Below, piece by piece: positions 6,340 to 9,777 of a stretch of DNA of 9,777 nucleotides. The number at the start of each line of letters is the position of its first letter. Position 1 is the stretch's first letter. The notes beneath the pieces are model-generated. The model was not told the DNA's origin. It searched no databases and saw only the letters and a list, made by a program, of their open reading frames with translations. Position numbers and translations under genes: made by a program. Source of the DNA: Eubacteriales bacterium (GTDB lineage Bacteria; Bacillota; Clostridia; Christensenellales; SZUA-584). The stretch lies in contig JAQTSP010000083.1 in the NCBI GenBank assembly GCA_028711205.1, positions 1 to 9,777 of the forward strand, read 5' to 3'.

Positions 6340-6376
6340 AAAATAAAAACAGGCACATCATATCCCATGTACCTGT
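6340..6376 (-). terminator. Intrinsic terminator between binding-protein and cyclase genes
   Basis: On the minus strand ACAGGTACAT, an 8-nt loop and ATGTGCCTGT form a 10-bp stem with one G-T pair, followed by TTTTTATTTT. It starts 9 bases after the stop of the binding-protein gene and ends about 23 bases before the cyclase start, so the cyclase must rely on readthrough or on a weak promoter inside or before it. TATGAT in the loop could be a -10 box. Confidence 0.85.
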
Positions 6377-6385
6377 GGTGCGTCT

Positions 6386-7837
6386 CTATTCCGTTTCTTC
6401 CTGCGGCTCTTCAAAAAGCGATTCAAGCATCTCGTCGGAAATGACGTCTCTTACCACATAAGAGTCGTCCTGGTCTTTTATCATCTCGTAATAAACAGAC
6501 AGATTATCCTCTGTGATAAACGTCTCGAGCGCATATTCAAACGTCATTCCTTCCGATTTCAGCACACACCCTTCGGCAAGCTTCAGCGCAAGCTCGAAAG
6601 CAACCGCGGAAATGCTTGTGGGCGCGGGCTGTGCGCACACGATGAACGCTCCCGGCTCGGCCGTGAACATCACTTTCTCATCGTCCTCGTCGGCATCCTC
6701 GGGCGTGATATCCACACCGCCGTTTAGCAATGCATACCATTTTTTGATGAATCCTGCCGTCGCATCGCCGCACATCACCTTTGGGAGCACGCCTTCTTCG
6801 ATAAACGCGTCGATGATGCCTTCCGCCATGCCTTCCTCCGTAATGACGCCGTCTATCTGATCACTTCCCGAAAGATAAGCGGCCATCGCTTCGTTCGCTG
6901 CCGTTTCCTGCCACAGGGCGTACGTGGTACCAACCGTTGCGATATTCGCGTTTGCTGCGAGCGCCTGGTTTATCGCGCCCGCGCGCGCGCTGTCGATCCC
7001 GCTTTCCTCGTTTCCGAGTATCTGCACGATATTCCCCTCTGCAAGGTTCTCCGCCATAAACGCGCCGTATGCTTCGCCCCAGGTTTCCTGGTCCGCAACG
7101 ACATTGATCGCATATCCCGTCGAGACAGGCGCGTCATACGCGACGACCGGAATGCCTGCTTCTTCTGCCATGTATGAGACCATCTCGAAGTTCTCTTGGC
7201 TGGTCGAGCCGGCAATAATAACATCGACCTCGTTTTTTAACAGGCTCCTGACATCCTGAAGCTGCTGGTTATAGTCTCCGCCCGCGTTATAATAATAGAC
7301 CTTATAAACAATCTTGTCCTCTTCTGCGGCACATGCCACCTCTTCAAGCATGCCGAGCAGTATTTCATCGTTGTCCGTCTCAATATTGCCGATCGTAACG
7401 CCGATTCGTATGCCTGTTTCGGCGAATAACGCATCGGCGATCGCCTGGTCTTCTTCCGAAAACAGGCTTTCATCCGTTCCCGCGAGGCCTCCCAGTACGC
7501 TCTCATCGACGCCTTCATATGAATATTCCTGCGTTTCGTCAAACGCCCCTATGTCCACCGACACGGTCGACGTGGCATCCACCTGGGCCGAGGTGGCCGT
7601 TGTATCTTTTCCGCCGAAAATGAGCACGATACCAATCACAGCGGCAACGGCCGCGAAAGACGCGATGGCGATGATCTTATAGTTCCTTTTGATAAACGGC
7701 AGAAAGCCGCTTTGTTTCCTTCGGCTTCTCGTCGCGGAATAATTGCTGACGCTTTTTACCGCACGCACGGATCTGTAGCCTGGGTTTGTGTTCCTGCCTT
7801 TGGCTCTTACCCTGCGTTTTTCTAAAAATCTGCCCAT
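6386..7837 (-). CDS. Membrane-anchored periplasmic-binding-protein-like protein
   Basis: A 483-residue protein. The ATG at 7837 is preferred because GAGGGG lies 5 bases upstream (7847-7842); a longer frame from 7888 would overlap the nuclease gene. Residues 1-52 are strongly basic (MGRFLEKRRVRAKGR and RSRRKQS), residues 53-76 form one transmembrane helix, and a linker of acidic and Ser/Thr residues follows (77-140). From about 144 to 440 the sequence has the type I periplasmic binding-protein fold of the sugar-binding (Peripla_BP_4, RbsB-like) group: IRIGVTIG, DVIIAGSTSQ, IPVVAYDAPVS, NIVQILGNEESG, DGVITEEGMAEG. The tail is very acidic. There is no lipobox and no ABC or histidine-kinase partner in the window. 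It likely faces outward and senses or holds a ligand. It is 10 bp downstream of the beta-CASP nuclease gene, so the two are co-transcribed. Confidence 0.85.
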   Translation of the reverse strand: MGRFLEKRRVRAKGRNTNPGYRSVRAVKSVSNYSATRSRRKQSGFLPFIKRNYKIIAIASFAAVAAVIGIVLIFGGKDTTATSAQVDATSTVSVDIGAFDETQEYSYEGVDESVLGGLAGTDESLFSEEDQAIADALFAETGIRIGVTIGNIETDNDEILLGMLEEVACAAEEDKIVYKVYYYNAGGDYNQQLQDVRSLLKNEVDVIIAGSTSQENFEMVSYMAEEAGIPVVAYDAPVSTGYAINVVADQETWGEAYGAFMAENLAEGNIVQILGNEESGIDSARAGAINQALAANANIATVGTTYALWQETAANEAMAAYLSGSDQIDGVITEEGMAEGIIDAFIEEGVLPKVMCGDATAGFIKKWYALLNGGVDITPEDADEDDEKVMFTAEPGAFIVCAQPAPTSISAVAFELALKLAEGCVLKSEGMTFEYALETFITEDNLSVYYEMIKDQDDSYVVRDVISDEMLESLFEEPQEETE

Positions 7838-7847
7838 AAATACCCCT

Positions 7848-9449
7848 CTAATGTTCTTGATCAGCAGCCGTTTTCGAATTGCTTTCATCCCATTTTTTTA
7901 TCAATGCGGATAGCTCGCTTTTCATACTGTCTGAGCACCGCGCGTCACCATTTTCTATCCTTTGCCTTATATCCGCTATCAGATCCTGCAGCGTATCGTC
8001 ACGCATGTCTTTATGCGCCGAAATTTCTGCACTTCTCTTTTTCAAACCGTCCGTGTCATAAATATCAAGTATATGCGGCACGATCGCGTCATACCCATGG
8101 CTTGCAAGCTCCTTGGCGAAAAACTCCGAGACCTCTTCTTCACCATGCATCACAAACACCTTCCCGACACTTGTCGGAAAATGGCTCACCCATTCCAAAA
8201 GCCCCTCCTGATCCGCGTGCCCCGAGAACCCCTCTATCCGCTCGATATTCGCTTTGACCTCGATCTCTTCGCCGAATATCTTCACTCTCTTTTCGCCGTC
8301 GAGTATTTTTCTGCCCAGCGTGCCGATCGCCTGAAATCCCACAAATATCACCGTGGAATCTTCTCTCCACAGGTTGTGCTTGAGGTGATGCTTTATCCGT
8401 CCCGCCTCGCACATGCCGCTTGAGGATATGATGATCTTTGTACGCTTGTCAAAATTGATCGCTTTTGATTCGTCGGTAGTCTGCGCAACAACAAGCGTGT
8501 CAAACGAGAAAAACTCAACGCCCTCGGCCTTGTATGCCATTGCCTCTTCATCGTAATATCCCTTGCTGCTCGAGTCGAATATCTCTGTCGCCGCAATGCC
8601 GAGCGGGCTGTCGATGTATACCGGAATACGCTCAAGCCCGGGTACACTTTTTTCTTCGAGCAGCACGCTGATGTCGTAGAGCACTTCCTGCGTTCTTCCC
8701 ACTGCAAAAGACGGTATGACGATATTCCCTCCCGCTGCGATCGCTTTGATCAACGTTCTTTTCAGCTGGTTTTTTGTATCGATCATTTTATTGTGCATAC
8801 GGTCTCCGTATGTGCTTTCCACAAAAACCAGATTCGCATCGCTGATGTACACGGGGTCCTTGATGATCGGCTTGTCCTTGTTGCCGATATCCCCGGAAAA
8901 AACAAGTTTTGTCTGTTTGCCGCCTTCTTTGATAAAGAGCTCTATCGATGCCGAGCCCAACAGATGCCCCGCATCAATAAACCGGACGGCGATACCGTCC
9001 ATGACCTCCGCTTTTTTGTTATAGTCCATGGTCTTTAAATTCTTCGTCGCTTTTTTTGCATCCTCGACCGTATACACAGGCTCGAGCTCGGCCTTGCCCG
9101 CCCGCCTGCGCTTTCTGTTCTGCCACTCGGTCTCCATTTCCTGTATGTGCCCCGCGTCCGGAAACATGATGGAGCAGAGCCTTGCCGTCGCGCCCGTGCA
9201 GTATACAGGCCCCGCAAAACCCTTCTTGACGAGCAGCGGGATATATCCGGAATGGTCGATATGGGCGTGCGTCAAAAACACGGCGTCGATTTGGCTTGGG
9301 TCAAAAGCAAATCCGTCTTCTACAGGTGCGCAGTTAGCGTCCTTTCCCTGTCTCATGCCGCAGTCAACGAGTATTCTTTTGCCCTCAACCTCTATCAATG
9401 TACAAGACCCTGTTACGCATCTGGCCGCGCCCATAAATGTAATCTGCAT
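7848..9449 (-). CDS. Beta-CASP metallo-beta-lactamase ribonuclease (CPSF/Ysh1-like)
   Basis: A 533-residue protein. ATG at 9449 is preceded by GGGGGTAG. The N-terminus has the MBL zinc motifs in order: Asp29, THAHIDHSG (His61, His63, Asp65, His66), AGHLLGS (His162) and SGDIG (Asp187). FVESTYGDR (Glu211) starts the beta-CASP region, which continues with SFAVGRTQE, ISSSGMCEAGRIKHHLKHNL (motif B His354/355) and GFSGHAD (motif C His411), then a VMHGE strand of the RMMBL domain. This is the CPSF73/Ysh1-type of RNA-cleaving enzyme (COG1236), not RNase J by overall order, and it would be an endo- or exonuclease acting on RNA in the cytoplasm. A helical tail of about 60 charged residues (470-533) exceeds the usual ending. 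All expected zinc ligands are present, so it should be active. The function of this bacterial branch is poorly defined. Confidence 0.95.
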   Translation of the reverse strand: MQITFMGAARCVTGSCTLIEVEGKRILVDCGMRQGKDANCAPVEDGFAFDPSQIDAVFLTHAHIDHSGYIPLLVKKGFAGPVYCTGATARLCSIMFPDAGHIQEMETEWQNRKRRRAGKAELEPVYTVEDAKKATKNLKTMDYNKKAEVMDGIAVRFIDAGHLLGSASIELFIKEGGKQTKLVFSGDIGNKDKPIIKDPVYISDANLVFVESTYGDRMHNKMIDTKNQLKRTLIKAIAAGGNIVIPSFAVGRTQEVLYDISVLLEEKSVPGLERIPVYIDSPLGIAATEIFDSSSKGYYDEEAMAYKAEGVEFFSFDTLVVAQTTDESKAINFDKRTKIIISSSGMCEAGRIKHHLKHNLWREDSTVIFVGFQAIGTLGRKILDGEKRVKIFGEEIEVKANIERIEGFSGHADQEGLLEWVSHFPTSVGKVFVMHGEEEVSEFFAKELASHGYDAIVPHILDIYDTDGLKKRSAEISAHKDMRDDTLQDLIADIRQRIENGDARCSDSMKSELSALIKKWDESNSKTAADQEH

Positions 9450-9472
9450 AAACTACCCCCGAAATCAATATA

Positions 9473-9478
9473 ATTGTA
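9473..9478 (-). promoter_or_regulatory. Likely -10 box for the nuclease operon
   Basis: TACAAT (9478-9473, minus) is preceded by TGT, giving an extended -10; no clear -35 is found. A second TATAAT-like box lies upstream near 9556-9563 and could give an alternative start. Confidence 0.4.
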
Positions 9479-9636
9479 ACAAAAAACACGAAAAAATAAA
9501 AGGGAATTATCTTCTAGCCGCATTCGTTTTTACGTATTCTCCTTTTATCAACGCCGTGCTTATTATACCTCATGAATAAAAAAAATACCACCTGCGCAAC
9601 AACTGTTTTGGTTTGCGCAAGACCTGGGAAAATAAA

Positions 9637-9659
9637 GAAGCGGGGGAATCCCCCGCCTC
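9637..9659 (-). terminator. GC-rich hairpin, probable terminator of an upstream minus-strand gene
   Basis: GCGGGGG-AAT-CCCCCGC (9640-9656) is a 7-bp perfect stem that extends two more pairs past a mismatch. On the minus strand it is followed by TTCTTTATTTT, a U-rich tail. On the plus strand there is no T run, so the minus direction is favoured. Confidence 0.5.
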
Positions 9660-9671
9660 AGGTTAATGACA

Positions 9672-9703
9672 AACGCCCTGTTTTCAGCAGAAGACGGGGC
9701 GTT
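9672..9703. terminator. 14-bp stem-loop, tandem partner of the 9637 hairpin
   Basis: AACGCCCTGTTTTC (9672-9685) pairs with GAAGACGGGGCGTT (9690-9703) through 14 pairs, two of them G-U, with an AGCA loop. It lacks a clear T tail on either strand. It may act with the 9637 hairpin as a double terminator or 3'-end stabiliser for a gene to the right. Confidence 0.5.
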
Positions 9704-9705
9704 AT

Positions 9706-9777
9706 CTATTCAGTAACAGCAAAATTCCAGTGGAATAAAAGTGTAGAAAAGTCTTCGTAAATGAGATAGAAATCGCC
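9706..9777 (-). CDS. Possible C-terminal end of a gene outside the window
   Basis: One minus-strand frame stays open from the right edge and ends at TAG 9708-9706, encoding a tail LIYEDFSTLLFHWNFAVTE. The 9672 hairpin follows 2 bases after this stop, which suits a gene end. However, the other two minus frames stay open nearly as far (ending at TGA or TAA), and the piece is only 23 codons, so this is weak. Confidence 0.25.
   Translation of the reverse strand, partial: GDFYLIYEDFSTLLFHWNFAVTE

Noticed and set aside
7314..7682. Plus-strand Ser/Ala/Pro-rich open frames opposite the binding-protein gene
   Set aside because: Low-complexity shadows of a well-supported minus-strand gene.
9450..9545. 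Leader peptide before the nuclease gene
   Set aside because: An ATG downstream of AAAGGAG exists, but spacing is about 14 bases and the frame is not followed by an attenuator.
9028..9579. Long plus-strand open frame over the nuclease start
   Set aside because: It is opposite the conserved MBL motifs of the minus-strand nuclease and has no independent motif.

Overview
The window reads as a chromosomal piece of a low-to-mid GC Bacillota (Clostridia-like) genome. The evidence is strong AGGAGG-type ribosome binding sites, sigma-A-type promoters, CCA-encoded tRNAs resembling those of Bacillus and Clostridium, intrinsic terminators, and gene families common in anaerobic Clostridia (a URO-D/corrinoid-type methyltransferase and an SH3-repeat NlpC/P60 peptidase). 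Genus and species cannot be told from this alone.

Layout. (1) Positions 1-1700 are visibly AT-rich, unlike the rest. They hold a 3'-truncated URO-D-family methyltransferase-like gene on the minus strand, with its own promoter, a palindromic candidate operator and two 15-bp direct repeats. Next come decayed recombinase fragments: a tyrosine-recombinase C-terminus on the minus strand and a probable recombinase coiled-coil fragment on the plus strand. About 300 bases with no gene follow. This looks like an old mobile-element scar. (2) Positions 1703-1980 hold a minus-strand tRNA operon: promoter, initiator tRNA-fMet, elongator tRNA-Met, terminator. (3) Positions 2038-3784 hold two minus-strand genes, a small C39-like papain-fold protein and a DMT/EamA transporter, each with its own promoter. 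(4) Positions 3815-5645 hold two plus-strand genes, a PaaI-type hotdog thioesterase and a cell-wall NlpC/P60 peptidase with three SH3-like repeats. (5) Positions 5694-9478 hold a minus-strand cluster transcribed from about 9466: a beta-CASP metallo-beta-lactamase ribonuclease, a membrane-anchored sugar-binding-protein-like protein 10 bp downstream, an intrinsic terminator, then a cyclase/KynB-like metallohydrolase 68 bp after the binding-protein gene. (6) Positions 9580-9777 hold two strong hairpins and possibly the end of a gene lying outside the window.

How they fit together. I see no single pathway joining these genes. The best-supported unit is the beta-CASP nuclease plus the anchored binding-protein-like gene, because of their tight spacing and shared strand. 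The cyclase sits behind the terminator and probably depends on readthrough or a weak internal promoter. No CRISPR array, toxin-antitoxin pair, restriction system or recognisable defence cassette is visible. The oddest items are the lone membrane-tethered binding protein with a long basic cytoplasmic tail, the wall hydrolase without a signal peptide, and the operator-like array before the URO-D gene. None of them proves a new system.
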